DNA of 64,000 nt from Roseburia_D yibonii (GCF_014297335.1 NZ_JACOQH010000001.1:186001-250000), one strand, 5' to 3'; positions 51,772 through 60,433 are shown, numbered from the stretch's first letter. Program-made: numbers and translations. The notes: a model not told the origin generated them from the sequence alone.

Positions 51772-53238
51772 TTAAACCGACTCTCTTAAATCCTGTGCCA
51801 GCATGTAAATATCTTCGAGGATCTTTCTGCAGTTCTTCATATCTTCTACGGTAGAATCCGCAGTGCGCAGTCCTTCTGTGGAAGAAGCCGCAACCTCTTC
51901 TCCGGTTGCTGACAGCTGTGTGATATTATCTGAAATAATACCGGTTGCATCCAGGATCTTTTTGATGCTCGCCTCCGCCTCGTTGATATTGGTGGTAAGC
52001 GCCTCTACTTCCTCGCCGACTTTTCCGAATTTTTCTCTTGTATTTTCGATCAGTTCATTCTGTTTTTCCACAGAAGCGACCGAATTGGTAATGCTGTCAT
52101 TTGCCCGTTTGGTGTCATCATTTAATTTGTTGATGATCTCGGTAATGTTATTGGACGCCTCTTTCGTCTGCTCTGAAAGCTGACGGATCTCCTCCGCTAC
52201 GACCGCGAAACCTTTTCCGGCTTCTCCGGCACGCGCCGCCTCGATAGAAGCATTTAACGCAAGCAGGTTGGTCTGGCTTGAGATATTGATGATCGTACCG
52301 ACAAAGTTCTGTACTTCTTCTACCTTTGATGTCAGGCTCTGGATTACTTCTACCGTAATGTTGCTTGCGTCCGCTACGTTGTGTGCCTGCTCTTTCAGTT
52401 CACGCACAACGCCCGCTCCTGCTTTTACCGTCTCATCGGTACGGCGGGAAGCCTCAATCATCTCATGAATACCGTTTTCGGCAGCATCCGTATTTCCCTG
52501 GATATCCGAACACATTACGGCCTGTTTCTGGATCGCCTCCGCGGTACTCTCCGTACTCTCGGCAATATTATTAATGGAAGTATGGCTGACATCAATACTG
52601 TTTTCAAGATTGTCCAGCATGCTCATCGCATTGTCAAAATGTTTCATGACATTGTCCGCGACCAAAACCATCTTCTTATTGCTTTCTTCCTGAACCTGCG
52701 CTGCTTTTTCGATCTCTTCCATATTCTCTTCATTAAACCTGATCAGAAGTTTTGTCACGCTGATGGAAGCGTAGGCAACCAGACAGAGGATAAATACCGC
52801 AAGCACATTCTCCCCCGTACGCGTAGAATTGGACAGATCAAACTGGATCACCAGACGGAGCAGGTTTACACCGATCACCACGATATTTCCGCCAACCATC
52901 AGGCGATAATCCAGATACGCAAACGTAGCGAGTAACATCGGAAGCGCATACGCCCATGTTCCACTTGTAGAATTTACCAGCATGATCACCACATAACCGG
53001 CTGCCAGACTGGTGCATATCATGATCGCGCCCTGCCTTGTTCCTCCTTTTGCTGCATTTGCAAAGGCAGAAACCGCGATCACCGCAGCCGCCGTTATCAG
53101 CTGTAAAATGGTTTTTCCCACGCTTGCATCCTTATTTGCCCCAAGATAGGCAAGCATTGTCAATATTACATAGCCATATACAATGGCAACGACCAGAAAT
53201 ACCTTCTTGCTCGCTCTTTTATACTGTTGTTCTGTCAT
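51772..53238 (-). CDS. Methyl-accepting chemotaxis protein with multi-pass membrane sensor
   Basis: A 488-residue chemoreceptor. Residues about 1-175 contain five to six transmembrane segments (VVAIVYGYVILTMLAYLG, ITAAAVIAVSAFA, MICTSLAAGYVVIML, YALPMLLATFAYL, IVVIGVNLLRLVI, AVFILCLVAYASISV) instead of a periplasmic ligand domain. The cytoplasmic part has the hairpin signature TNLLALNASIEAARAGEAGKGFAVVAEEIRQL. No HAMP is obvious. ATG at 53238. It has its own sigma-70 promoter and terminator, so it is monocistronic. Indicates a motile organism or a residual signalling role. Confidence 0.93.
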   Translation of the reverse strand: MTEQQYKRASKKVFLVVAIVYGYVILTMLAYLGANKDASVGKTILQLITAAAVIAVSAFANAAKGGTRQGAIMICTSLAAGYVVIMLVNSTSGTWAYALPMLLATFAYLDYRLMVGGNIVVIGVNLLRLVIQFDLSNSTRTGENVLAVFILCLVAYASISVTKLLIRFNEENMEEIEKAAQVQEESNKKMVLVADNVMKHFDNAMSMLDNLENSIDVSHTSINNIAESTESTAEAIQKQAVMCSDIQGNTDAAENGIHEMIEASRRTDETVKAGAGVVRELKEQAHNVADASNITVEVIQSLTSKVEEVQNFVGTIINISSQTNLLALNASIEAARAGEAGKGFAVVAEEIRQLSEQTKEASNNITEIINKLNDDTKRANDSITNSVASVEKQNELIENTREKFGKVGEEVEALTTNINEAEASIKKILDATGIISDNITQLSATGEEVAASSTEGLRTADSTVEDMKNCRKILEDIYMLAQDLRESV

Positions 53239-53280
53239 ACTTTATCTCCCTCTCTTTCGCAGATTTCGCATTACTAACGC

Positions 53281-53309
53281 TAGTATACCGCTCTGATTTT
53301 ATTTTGTCA
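53281..53309 (-). promoter_or_regulatory. Promoter of the chemoreceptor gene
   Basis: Minus-strand TTGACA (53309-53304), 17-base spacer, TATACT (53286-53281); leader about 35 nt. A sigma-70 rather than flagellar sigma-28 type promoter. Confidence 0.75.
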
Positions 53310-53326
53310 AAACATATCCGTATTTT

Positions 53327-53725
53327 TTAGTCTTTTTTAGTTTCTCCTGCCTCCACGCATTCCGGCTGTAAAACCGATACGAAGCTGACCTTACGGTCGA
53401 TCCGGTTTCCGACGATCGCAATGCCCTTTCCCATTGTAAATGCCGCTACGATCGTGCCGACTCCGAGCCCCAGGATACGTCCGAGGAAAAAGCACGTCAT
53501 GCACGCCGTGACAAGCAGACAGATCACATCAAAACCGATCTTGATCCTCGCATACGGCTTTCCGGTAATATCCGCGACCTCCCGCGGAAACAGATCTGTC
53601 GGGATGATCGGCAGTTTACAGCGGTTTGACAGTGCGATCCGCACACAGATGATCAGATAGCTCAGCACGAAATATAAGATTCTCAGCGGAATCGTAAGCG
53701 GCAGCACAATCTTTTTCTGATTCAT
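53327..53725 (-). pseudogene. Half-length YczE/YitT-like membrane protein (possible remnant)
   Basis: A 132-residue frame whose residues about 34-115 (CKLPIIPTDLFPREVADITG, ARIKIGFDVICLLVTACMTCFFLG, GLGVGTIVAAFTMGKGIAIV) match the C-terminal half of YczE-type integral membrane proteins, which are normally about 200 residues. The first half is replaced by a short hydrophobic stretch (LRILYFVLSYLIICVRIAL). The ATG at 53725 has only a poor ribosome binding site. This suggests an N-terminally truncated or internally deleted copy; a functional short variant cannot be excluded. Downstream of a GNAT gene by 42 bases. Confidence 0.6.
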
Positions 53726-53767
53726 TTTTGTCCAACTCTTTTCTCATTTGTTTTTTCCAACAGAGTA

Positions 53768-54379
53768 TTATATATCAGAATTTTTCCTAAAACAATATTC
53801 AATTTCAAACTGTTTTTTGATTTCCGGAAATCTCTTCACCGCCGCCGGATGCGCCGTGTGCTCTCCCAAGAATTTTTCCATCCATATCATGTCATACCAG
53901 CGCCCGAACTTGTAACCGCACGCACAGAATTTCCCGACCAGACGGTATCCCATATGTTCATGGAACTGCGCGCTGTTTTTTGTCACATATTCGTCTTCCT
54001 TCTCTATATAAGTAATGCAGGCGTTCACATTCAGGATATGCTGCATGTTCAGTGCCTGTTCTAACGCCTCAGAGAGCTTCCTCCCCACGCCATGCTTCTT
54101 TTTATCCTTTCGCAGATAGATCGATGTCTCAACCGCCCAGTCATACGCGGCACGCTCCTTAAATGCTCCGGCATACGCGTATCCGATGACCGCGCCATCC
54201 GCTTCCGCGACCAGATACGGATATTTTTCCAGAACATGTGTGATCCGCGCCCGGAACTCCTCCACCGACGGCACTTCATATTCGAATGTAATCGCTGTTC
54301 CTGTCACATACGGTACGTAAATATCTAACAGTTCCTCTGCATCCTCCGGTTTTGCGACCCGTATTCTCAAATCCTCCAT
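53768..54379 (-). CDS. GNAT N-acetyltransferase (phosphinothricin acetyltransferase-like)
   Basis: A 203-residue GCN5-related acetyltransferase. Residues DLRIRVAKPEDAEELLDIYVPYV and TFEYEVPSVEEFRARI match the Pat/Bar branch, and RKDKKKHGVGRKLSEALEQAL holds the acetyl-CoA loop. The tail GEHTAHPAAVKRFPEIKKQFEIEYC is longer than in simple GNATs. The start at ATG 54379 (GGAGG 9 bases upstream) is preferred over the ATG nine bases earlier, which abuts the ribosome binding site. Substrate unknown; the branch acetylates amino-acid-like compounds. Confidence 0.85.
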   Translation of the reverse strand: MEDLRIRVAKPEDAEELLDIYVPYVTGTAITFEYEVPSVEEFRARITHVLEKYPYLVAEADGAVIGYAYAGAFKERAAYDWAVETSIYLRKDKKKHGVGRKLSEALEQALNMQHILNVNACITYIEKEDEYVTKNSAQFHEHMGYRLVGKFCACGYKFGRWYDMIWMEKFLGEHTAHPAAVKRFPEIKKQFEIEYCFRKNSDI

Positions 54380-54410
54380 CTCTGTCATCCTCCGTGTTTT
54401 TCTACATACA

Positions 54411-54440
54411 GAAAAATCCGAAAGCCATAGGCTTCCGGAT
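54411..54440 (-). terminator. Terminator of tRNA-Leu(CAG)
   Basis: Minus-strand ATCCGGAAGCC pairs with GGCTTTCGGAT (11 bp, one G-T), 3-base loop, then TTTTTC. Lies 11 bases after the tRNA 3' end and 31 bases ahead of the GNAT start. Confidence 0.88.
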
Positions 54441-54450
54441 CTCTAAGTTA

Positions 54451-54534
54451 TGCAGGAAAAGGGACTTGAACCCTCACGATATTGCTACCACAGGCACCTG
54501 AAGCCTGCGCGTCTGCCAATTCCGCCATTCCTGC
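54451..54534 (-). tRNA. tRNA-Leu (CAG)
   Basis: Class II tRNA with a long variable arm. Acceptor GCAGGAA pairs with TTCCTGC, discriminator A, anticodon stem CAGGC/GCCTG with loop TTCAGGT, so anticodon CAG reading CUG. T-arm GTTCAAGTCCC-type. The CCA end is not encoded. Own promoter (54553-54581) and terminator. Confidence 0.95.
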
Positions 54535-54552
54535 TCAAAACTGACAATTGTT

Positions 54553-54581
54553 ATTCTAACGTGTTTATTTTAAAATGTCAA
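54553..54581 (-). promoter_or_regulatory. Promoter of tRNA-Leu(CAG)
   Basis: Minus-strand perfect TTGACA (54581-54576), 17-base spacer, TAGAAT (54558-54553). Upstream DNA (54583-54648) is almost pure A+T and may serve as an UP element shared with the divergent tRNA promoter. Confidence 0.85.
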
Positions 54582-54648
54582 GGAGATTTTTTAATTTTTT
54601 TCAAAAATTTTAAAAATAAAAAAAATTAGAAAAATTTCAAAAATAGCA

Positions 54649-54677
54649 TTGACAAGATCACATCCATTTGCTATTAT
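54649..54677 (+). promoter_or_regulatory. Promoter of tRNA-Leu(AAG)
   Basis: TTGACA (54649-54654), 17-base spacer, TATTAT (54672-54677). About 30 nt of leader precede the mature tRNA 5' end. AT-rich DNA lies directly upstream. Confidence 0.85.
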
Positions 54678-54713
54678 AACTAAGTCGCGTGTGAGCGACA
54701 GCAAATAAGAAAT

Positions 54714-54798
54714 GCGGAAGTGTCGGAACTGGCAGACGAGCAAGACTAAGGATCTTGTGGCTATTGCAGTCGTGTGGGTTCAAGTCCCATCTTCCGCA
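54714..54798 (+). tRNA. tRNA-Leu (AAG)
   Basis: Class II tRNA with a long variable arm. Acceptor GCGGAAG pairs with CTTCCGC, discriminator A; anticodon stem CAAGA/TCTTG, loop CTAAGGA, so U33 is followed by anticodon AAG and G37. It would read CUU directly, and CUC/CUA if A34 is deaminated to inosine. The CCA end is not encoded. Followed by a terminator. Confidence 0.93.
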
Positions 54799-54811
54799 TT
54801 ATTTTTTTAGA

Positions 54812-54840
54812 AGTCCTGAGTTTTCAGGGCTTTTTCTTTT
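54812..54840 (+). terminator. Terminator of tRNA-Leu(AAG)
   Basis: AGTCCTGA pairs with TCAGGGCT (8 bp, one T-G), 4-base loop, followed by TTTTCTTTT. Lies 13 bases after the tRNA. Confidence 0.88.
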
Positions 54841-54886
54841 ATGTTATCATAAATGCCATACAACAGATTACGAATGAGAGGTCCCT

Positions 54887-55405
54887 ATGTTTACACCAAA
54901 GAATCATCACTCCACTTCCAATATCAACCTGAATATCGAAATAGATCCCGGCATCTCCCGTGAGATACCGGAATCCATGGATACCAATGATGCACTTGCT
55001 TTCAACCAGAACAGCCTTGCAGTGGAACGCACCGAATTCGCCAAGATCCGTACCGATCTCGCGCTCACAAATTCCATGCTCGCCGTCAACCGGACACATC
55101 TTTCTTATTTAAGAACCGTTGTCTCCCTGGTCGGAAGCGGTGCCACACTCTACAAAGCCCTCCCCCTGATCGGCGTGGGCGTTCGTTTCACCACACTGCT
55201 CTGCGGCTTTTTGTTTCTCGCAGCCATCTACTTCGCCTACAAGGATGCAGCCACCTATCCGGGCATGAAACGGAAACTGCACGATATGGAAACACGTGCT
55301 GAGGAGCTTGCCAAAAAGGCTGAAAGCCAGGTCTTCCGCGTGGATGATGTTTTCGCAGAAGACGATGCTTCCAGCCTTGATAGTGATGACAGCAGCAATA
55401 TTTAA
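54887..55405 (+). CDS. DUF202 (YidH-like) membrane protein
   Basis: A 172-residue protein. After an N-terminal 45 residues without clear features comes the DUF202 core: FAKIRTDLALTNSMLAVNRTHLSYLRTVVSLVGSG (about 48-82) and transmembrane segments around LVGSGATLYKALPLIGVGV and FTTLLCGFLFLAAIYFAY. The C-terminus is a helical, then acidic tail (VFAEDDASSLDSDDSSNI). ATG at 54887 with GAGAGG. Its stop abuts the stop of the convergent nth gene with no base between. Function unknown; related domains occur in the VTC and SPX-type proteins of eukaryotes. Confidence 0.82.
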   Translation: MFTPKNHHSTSNINLNIEIDPGISREIPESMDTNDALAFNQNSLAVERTEFAKIRTDLALTNSMLAVNRTHLSYLRTVVSLVGSGATLYKALPLIGVGVRFTTLLCGFLFLAAIYFAYKDAATYPGMKRKLHDMETRAEELAKKAESQVFRVDDVFAEDDASSLDSDDSSNI

Positions 55406-56056
55406 TCAGTTTACGCCAATTTTCGGACAGATATCGCCAAGACAGCATCTGTCACAATACGGAGTTGTGCGCGCTGTACAGATCTCACGCCCGTGATACA
55501 CCAGCCTGTGGCAGAAATCACTGCCCTCCTCCGGCGGGATCAGTTTCCAGAGCGCCATCTCCACCTTCTTCGGATCTTTGATCCGATCTACCAGCCCCAT
55601 CCGGTTCGTCAGGCGGATGCAGTGTGTATCCGTCACGATCGCCGGTTTGCCGAACACATCCCCCATGATCAGGTTCGCGCTCTTTCTCCCCACCCCGGGA
55701 AGTTTTAACAATGCGTCAAAATCATCCGGTACTTTTCCACCGTACTCTTCTTTTAACATCTTCATACAGGCACTGATATCCCTTGCCTTGCTGTGTCCGA
55801 GCCCGCATGGCTTTACGATCGCCTCGATATCCGCCACATCCGCCTCCGCAAGCGCCGCAACGCTCGGATATTTATCATACAGTCCCTGCACGACCACATT
55901 GACCCGCGCATCCGTACACTGCGCCGCCAGACGTACACTCACAAGCAGTTTCCATGCCTCATTGTAATCCAACGTACAGCCCGCGTCCGGATATTCCTCT
56001 TTTAACCGCTCTATAATAAGAAGCGCCCGCTCCTTTTTCTTCTTTTCTGTTTCCAT
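55406..56056 (-). CDS. nth: Endonuclease III (DNA glycosylase/AP lyase)
   Basis: Removes oxidised pyrimidines and nicks AP sites. The 216 residues show the helix-hairpin-helix LLKLPGVGRKSANLIMGDVFG with catalytic Lys, the Asp in VTDTHCIRLTNRMG, and the C-terminal [4Fe-4S] ligands CTARTTPYCDRCCLGDIC (C-x7-C-x2-C-x5-C type spacing). Start at ATG 56056 with AGGAGA; the longer frame adds 21 basic residues. Follows the sugar kinase gene by about 70 bases, and is probably transcribed separately. Confidence 0.95.
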   Translation of the reverse strand: METEKKKKERALLIIERLKEEYPDAGCTLDYNEAWKLLVSVRLAAQCTDARVNVVVQGLYDKYPSVAALAEADVADIEAIVKPCGLGHSKARDISACMKMLKEEYGGKVPDDFDALLKLPGVGRKSANLIMGDVFGKPAIVTDTHCIRLTNRMGLVDRIKDPKKVEMALWKLIPPEEGSDFCHRLVYHGREICTARTTPYCDRCCLGDICPKIGVN

Positions 56057-56125
56057 GCTTTTTCTCCTTTTTGCTATCTTAACACACTTTTTTCGAATCC
56101 GCCATGGAAATCTCTGCAATATACT

Positions 56126-57091
56126 CTAACTTCTTTCCGCGATCAGCGCCTTGATCTCTTCCGGTTTCGGCATCACGCGGAGTGCTCCTTTTTTTGTTGT
56201 AATAAGGGATGCCGCCGCATTGGCAAATACAAGCATTTCCCTCAAGTCCTCTTTTGTAAGATCGAGTGTTCCCTTCTTTAAGATCTGATGCAGCATGCAT
56301 CCCATAAAGGTGTCACCCGCTCCGGTCGTCTCGATCGTCCCTTCCTGCAAAAACGGTTCCACCGTCACCGCGGTCTCACCGCAATATGCCTGGCTTCCCT
56401 TGCTTCCAAGCGACACAAAGACAAGCGGAATGTCATATTCGCTCTGCAGCCTGCGCGCCGCCTTCTCATAGTCCGTCTCTCCGGTAAACCAGGTGATCTC
56501 ATCATCCGAGATCTTTAAGATCTGACTCTGTTTCATCCCATACGCGATCTGTTCCTTTGCCGCATCGAGGGAATCCCAGAGCGGCGGACGCAGATTCGGA
56601 TCGAATGAGATGAGCGCCCCTGCCTCTTTTGCCACCTGTACGGCATGTTTTGTCGCAGCGCGCACCCCTTCATCCGTCATGGATAAGGAACCAAAATGGA
56701 AGATCCGGCAGTCCGAAAGCAGTTCCGGCCGAACTTCTTTTTCCGTCAGCATCATATCCGCACCCGGTTTCCGGTAAAATGAAAAGTCACGGTCCCCGTC
56801 CGCTTTCGTCTGTACGATCGCAAGTGTGGTATGCACCGCATCATCCATACAAAGTCCTTCGGTTCCGATGCCCACTTCCGCAAGTGCCTGTTTTAACTGA
56901 TGTCCGAATCCGTCATTTCCGACTTTTCCAATGAACGCCGTACGGTCACCAAGCCCGGTCAGCATTGCGAGCACATTACAGGGCGCGCCACCCGGATTTG
57001 CCTCAAACAGTGGATTTCCCTGCGGGCTCAATCCGTTTTGTGTAAAATCGATCAACAGTTCTCCCAATGCTACTACATCATATTGTTTCAT
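56126..57091 (-). CDS. scrK: Fructokinase (PfkB family)
   Basis: Phosphorylates the fructose released from sucrose-6-phosphate. The 321 residues show the PfkB signatures GGAPCNVLAMLTGLGDRTAFIGKVGNDGFG (about 33-62) and TTGAGDTFMGCML (catalytic Asp at about 255). ATG at 57091 with AGGAG. Last gene of scrR-scrA-scrB-scrK; 18 bases after scrB. Fructokinase role follows from context and family. Confidence 0.92.
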   Translation of the reverse strand: MKQYDVVALGELLIDFTQNGLSPQGNPLFEANPGGAPCNVLAMLTGLGDRTAFIGKVGNDGFGHQLKQALAEVGIGTEGLCMDDAVHTTLAIVQTKADGDRDFSFYRKPGADMMLTEKEVRPELLSDCRIFHFGSLSMTDEGVRAATKHAVQVAKEAGALISFDPNLRPPLWDSLDAAKEQIAYGMKQSQILKISDDEITWFTGETDYEKAARRLQSEYDIPLVFVSLGSKGSQAYCGETAVTVEPFLQEGTIETTGAGDTFMGCMLHQILKKGTLDLTKEDLREMLVFANAAASLITTKKGALRVMPKPEEIKALIAERS

Positions 57092-57109
57092 ACCATTTCT
57101 CCTTTTCTC

Positions 57110-58528
57110 TCACAATGCCAGTTCAAAGATCTTTCCGGTTCCGTCTGCCTCCACACGGATGCTTCTGTTACTTCCGTCCGGATAATACCGCGTGGTAAAC
57201 ACCGTTTCCCCGCCATTTACATAAATTTCAAGCAGTGACTCGTCCGACAGGATACGCACTTCCCGCAAGTGTTCGATTCTTGCCCTTCTTGCCTTTCTGC
57301 CGCAGCCGATATCCGTGTCTGCCCCTGGCTGGAATTCAAGTGTAAAAACACCATTCTGATAACCGATCACGCACTCCTTTTCCAGTGTGATACACATCGG
57401 CGCATCCGAGAACACCGTAAGCTCCAGGTCAAAGCAGCCACCGGAAATCTCCGTCTCTTTTCCGCATTCGACCGAGATCTCTTTTTTCCGAAGCGCAGCC
57501 ACTTCTTCGACCGGAGTCTGCACCACCCTGCCGTTTCTCACTGACAACTCACGCGGTGTTGTAAGCACATGCTGCCAGCCGAGTGCAACGGTCGGATTCT
57601 GGTATTCCGCTTCCACATCCGGAAGTCCTGCCCAGCCGACCAGGATTCTTCTGCCCTTTTCATCCAAAAACGTCTGCGGTGCGTAAAAGTCAAATCCCAT
57701 GTCCCACTCCACAAACATATCCGCGCTCGGTGTTTTTCCATCCTTTAACAGAAAATATCCGGACTGATAGACATTCTGGTTTTTGAACGCCTCACGCGCA
57801 AGTCCCTGCGGAGATACGGAGAGCACTTTATTTTCATCGAGTGAAAACAGATCCGGACACTCCCACATGTATCCAAACGTGTCCGCTGTCTGAAATTCCT
57901 CTTTCAATGTCCAGTGCATTTTGTCCGCAGACTCATAAAGAAGCGCCGCACCCGCATCGTTTTTCTTTCTTCCTCCAAGCAGCATATAATATCTGCCGTT
58001 TTCCCGAAACACCTTCGGATCCCGCACATGCCTGGTATAATCCTCCGGATAATCCGCCGATGTGAGCAGGCATTTTTTCGCGGTAAAATGAATGCCATCC
58101 TGACTTGCCGTATAGATCACATTCGCTTCCCTGCCATCCAAAACATAGTCATAATCGCCATCCAGCTTGACATTTCCGGTGTAGAACAGCTCCATCTGTC
58201 CGTCCTCCGTAAACGCTGAGCCGGAATACACCCCGTGGCAGTCATACGGACTGTCCGGAAAAAGCGGCACACCCTCGTAGGTCCAATGCAGCATGTCTTT
58301 ACTTTTCATATGCCCCCAGAATTTCAGTCCTCCCTTCGCGTCAAAAGGCGCGTACTGAAAGAAGAAATGATAGTCGCCATTATAGTAGCAAAGTCCGTTC
58401 GGATCGTTCAGCCACCCCACCGGAGGCATGATATGAAAACGTGTGCTCCACTTTGCGTCTTTTAAATCTTTTCCCTTCTTTTCCTGTTCCTGTATCCACG
58501 GAACCATTACTTCTGCCATTACATTCAT
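57110..58528 (-). CDS. scrB: Sucrose-6-phosphate hydrolase (GH32)
   Basis: Splits sucrose 6-phosphate into glucose 6-phosphate and fructose. The 472 residues have the GH32 nucleophile Asp42 in GWLNDPNGL, RHVRDPKVF (transition-state Asp) and MWECPDLF (acid/base Glu), followed by a C-terminal beta-sandwich domain (about 340-472). No signal peptide, so it is cytoplasmic, as needed for a PTS product. ATG at 58528 with AAGGTGG, 15 bases after scrA. Confidence 0.96.
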   Translation of the reverse strand: MNVMAEVMVPWIQEQEKKGKDLKDAKWSTRFHIMPPVGWLNDPNGLCYYNGDYHFFFQYAPFDAKGGLKFWGHMKSKDMLHWTYEGVPLFPDSPYDCHGVYSGSAFTEDGQMELFYTGNVKLDGDYDYVLDGREANVIYTASQDGIHFTAKKCLLTSADYPEDYTRHVRDPKVFRENGRYYMLLGGRKKNDAGAALLYESADKMHWTLKEEFQTADTFGYMWECPDLFSLDENKVLSVSPQGLAREAFKNQNVYQSGYFLLKDGKTPSADMFVEWDMGFDFYAPQTFLDEKGRRILVGWAGLPDVEAEYQNPTVALGWQHVLTTPRELSVRNGRVVQTPVEEVAALRKKEISVECGKETEISGGCFDLELTVFSDAPMCITLEKECVIGYQNGVFTLEFQPGADTDIGCGRKARRARIEHLREVRILSDESLLEIYVNGGETVFTTRYYPDGSNRSIRVEADGTGKIFELAL

Positions 58529-58543
58529 TTTACCTGCACCACC

Positions 58544-60433
58544 TTACTCTACGGTAATTATTTTCTCCAGTACCATCGTATTTCCGGTTTTTTCCGCGCG
58601 CACATCACTCCAGTCATCCGAATTGGTCACGATCACCGGTGTCGTCAGATCATAGCCCGCGTTTTTGATTCCTTCCATGTCAAATGATAAAAGCTTCTGT
58701 CCTGCCTTTATCGCATCTCCACTGTTTACATATGTCTCATAAAATCTGCCGTCCAGTTCCACGGTATTTAATCCGACATGGATCAGAAGTTCGATCCCTT
58801 TGCCGTTGTTTAAGCCGAGCGCATGTTTGGTATCAAACACCATCTCTGCCACTCCGTCAAACGGTGCGTAGACCACGCCTTCCTCCGGCACGATCGCAAC
58901 TCCTTTTCCCAGTGCTTCGGATGCAAAGGTTTCGTCCTTTACTTCTGAAAGTGGGATCACATTTCCTTTTACCGGGCAGTATACCGCATGTTCCTCAAAT
59001 TTTTGTTCCGTTTCCGGTTCTGTTGCCTGTTCTGTTGTCTGTTCTTTTTCCGGTTCCTCCGATGAGCTCTTATCATCGCGGAAAAACAGCCAGGATAACG
59101 CAAACGCTGTCGCAAACGCAGCTACGATGACCAGTGTATACTGCCATACATAATCTGTCGTGATCAGATAGCCGAACAGACCCGTGATTCCATAAGCGGT
59201 AGAACCGACACCGGTGATGCCTGCTACCAGTCCTCCGACCGCGCCGCCGATGCAGCCTGCTACAAAGCATTTGATATAACGAAGGTTGACACCAAAGATC
59301 GCCGGTTCTGTGATACCAAGGAATGCGGAGAGTGAAGCCGGAAGCGCCATTCCCTTTAATTTCTGATCCTTTGTTTTTACTGCAAGCGCAAGCGCTGCCG
59401 CACCCTGTGCAACATTGGCAGCCGTAGCGATCGGCATCCAGATATCAAGTCCGTCCGCGCTGAGCATCCCGGCTTCCAGTGCATTGTACATATGATGTAC
59501 ACCAGCCACAACAGTCGGCGCGTAAACCGCTCCCGCAAGTGCGGATCCGATACCAAGCGGCATTGTGATCAGTGTTTTTACCCCGGCGAGCACGCCATTT
59601 TCCACCCAGGAAAATACCGGTCCGAAGATCGTCAGTGTACAATATCCGGTCACAAGCACAGTTACGAGCGGTGTCACAAACAGATCGATCATTTCTGGAA
59701 CGATCTTATGCAGCTTTTTCTCCAGCATGGACATAAACCACACCGCGATCACCACCGGGATCACATGCCCCTGGTAGCCGACAAGTCTTATGCTGTAAAG
59801 ACCGAACCACGCTTCCGCTGTCGGAATTGAATCCGCTGTCGCGACCGACCAGGCATTTAAAAGATCCGTATGGATCATGATCATACCAATAACCGCACCG
59901 AGGAAAATATTTCCGCCAAATACCCGTGCCGCGCTGATTCCGATCAGGATCGGTAAGAATACGAATGCCGCATTGCTGAACAGATGGATGATCGTATACG
60001 ATCCGGAATTTGCCATCGCCGGAAACATTTTGCTCAAGCCTTCCAGCAGTCCCATTAAAAGACCACTCGCAACGATCGCCGGAATGATCGGCACAAACAC
60101 ATCTCCGAGTGTTTTGATCATCCGTTTAAAAATATTCTGTTTCGCGGTTGCCGCCTGCTTTACTTCTTCCTTGGTTGCCGCTGTAATGCCGGCGATCGCG
60201 ATAAACTCATCATAAACCTTGTTTACCGTTCCGGTTCCAAGAATGATCTGAAGTTGTCCGGAAGCCTCGAACACGCCTTTTACCCCATCAATATTTTCGA
60301 GTTCCTTTTTGGAACATTTCGCGTTATCCGCAATGACCAGGCGTAGTCTGGTCGCACAGTGTGCTGCGGATACAATGTTTTCCCGTCCGCCAATGCATTT
60401 GTAAATGTCATTTGCCACACTTCTGTAATCCAT
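58544..60433 (-). CDS. scrA: Sucrose-specific PTS enzyme IIBCA
   Basis: Takes up and phosphorylates sucrose (glucose/sucrose superfamily). The 629 residues are fused IIB-IIC-IIA: IIB (about 1-90) with phospho-Cys26 in SAAHCATRLRLVI; IIC (about 105-455) with about ten membrane segments; an acidic Glu/Thr/Pro linker; and a Crr-like IIA (about 485-629) with active-site histidines in DTKHALGL and LLIHVGLNTVEL. The attached IIA means no separate Crr is required. Start at ATG 60433 with AGAGGG; the earlier in-frame ATG overlaps a candidate operator. Sucrose specificity is inferred from scrB/scrK. Confidence 0.93.
   Translation of the reverse strand: MDYRSVANDIYKCIGGRENIVSAAHCATRLRLVIADNAKCSKKELENIDGVKGVFEASGQLQIILGTGTVNKVYDEFIAIAGITAATKEEVKQAATAKQNIFKRMIKTLGDVFVPIIPAIVASGLLMGLLEGLSKMFPAMANSGSYTIIHLFSNAAFVFLPILIGISAARVFGGNIFLGAVIGMIMIHTDLLNAWSVATADSIPTAEAWFGLYSIRLVGYQGHVIPVVIAVWFMSMLEKKLHKIVPEMIDLFVTPLVTVLVTGYCTLTIFGPVFSWVENGVLAGVKTLITMPLGIGSALAGAVYAPTVVAGVHHMYNALEAGMLSADGLDIWMPIATAANVAQGAAALALAVKTKDQKLKGMALPASLSAFLGITEPAIFGVNLRYIKCFVAGCIGGAVGGLVAGITGVGSTAYGITGLFGYLITTDYVWQYTLVIVAAFATAFALSWLFFRDDKSSSEEPEKEQTTEQATEPETEQKFEEHAVYCPVKGNVIPLSEVKDETFASEALGKGVAIVPEEGVVYAPFDGVAEMVFDTKHALGLNNGKGIELLIHVGLNTVELDGRFYETYVNSGDAIKAGQKLLSFDMEGIKNAGYDLTTPVIVTNSDDWSDVRAEKTGNTMVLEKIITVE

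Noticed and set aside
54714..54798. Reading the plus-strand tRNA as tRNA-Leu(UAA)
   Set aside because: That needs C at position 33 and an asymmetric loop; the 5-bp stem CAAGA/TCTTG fixes a 7-base loop with U33 and anticodon AAG.
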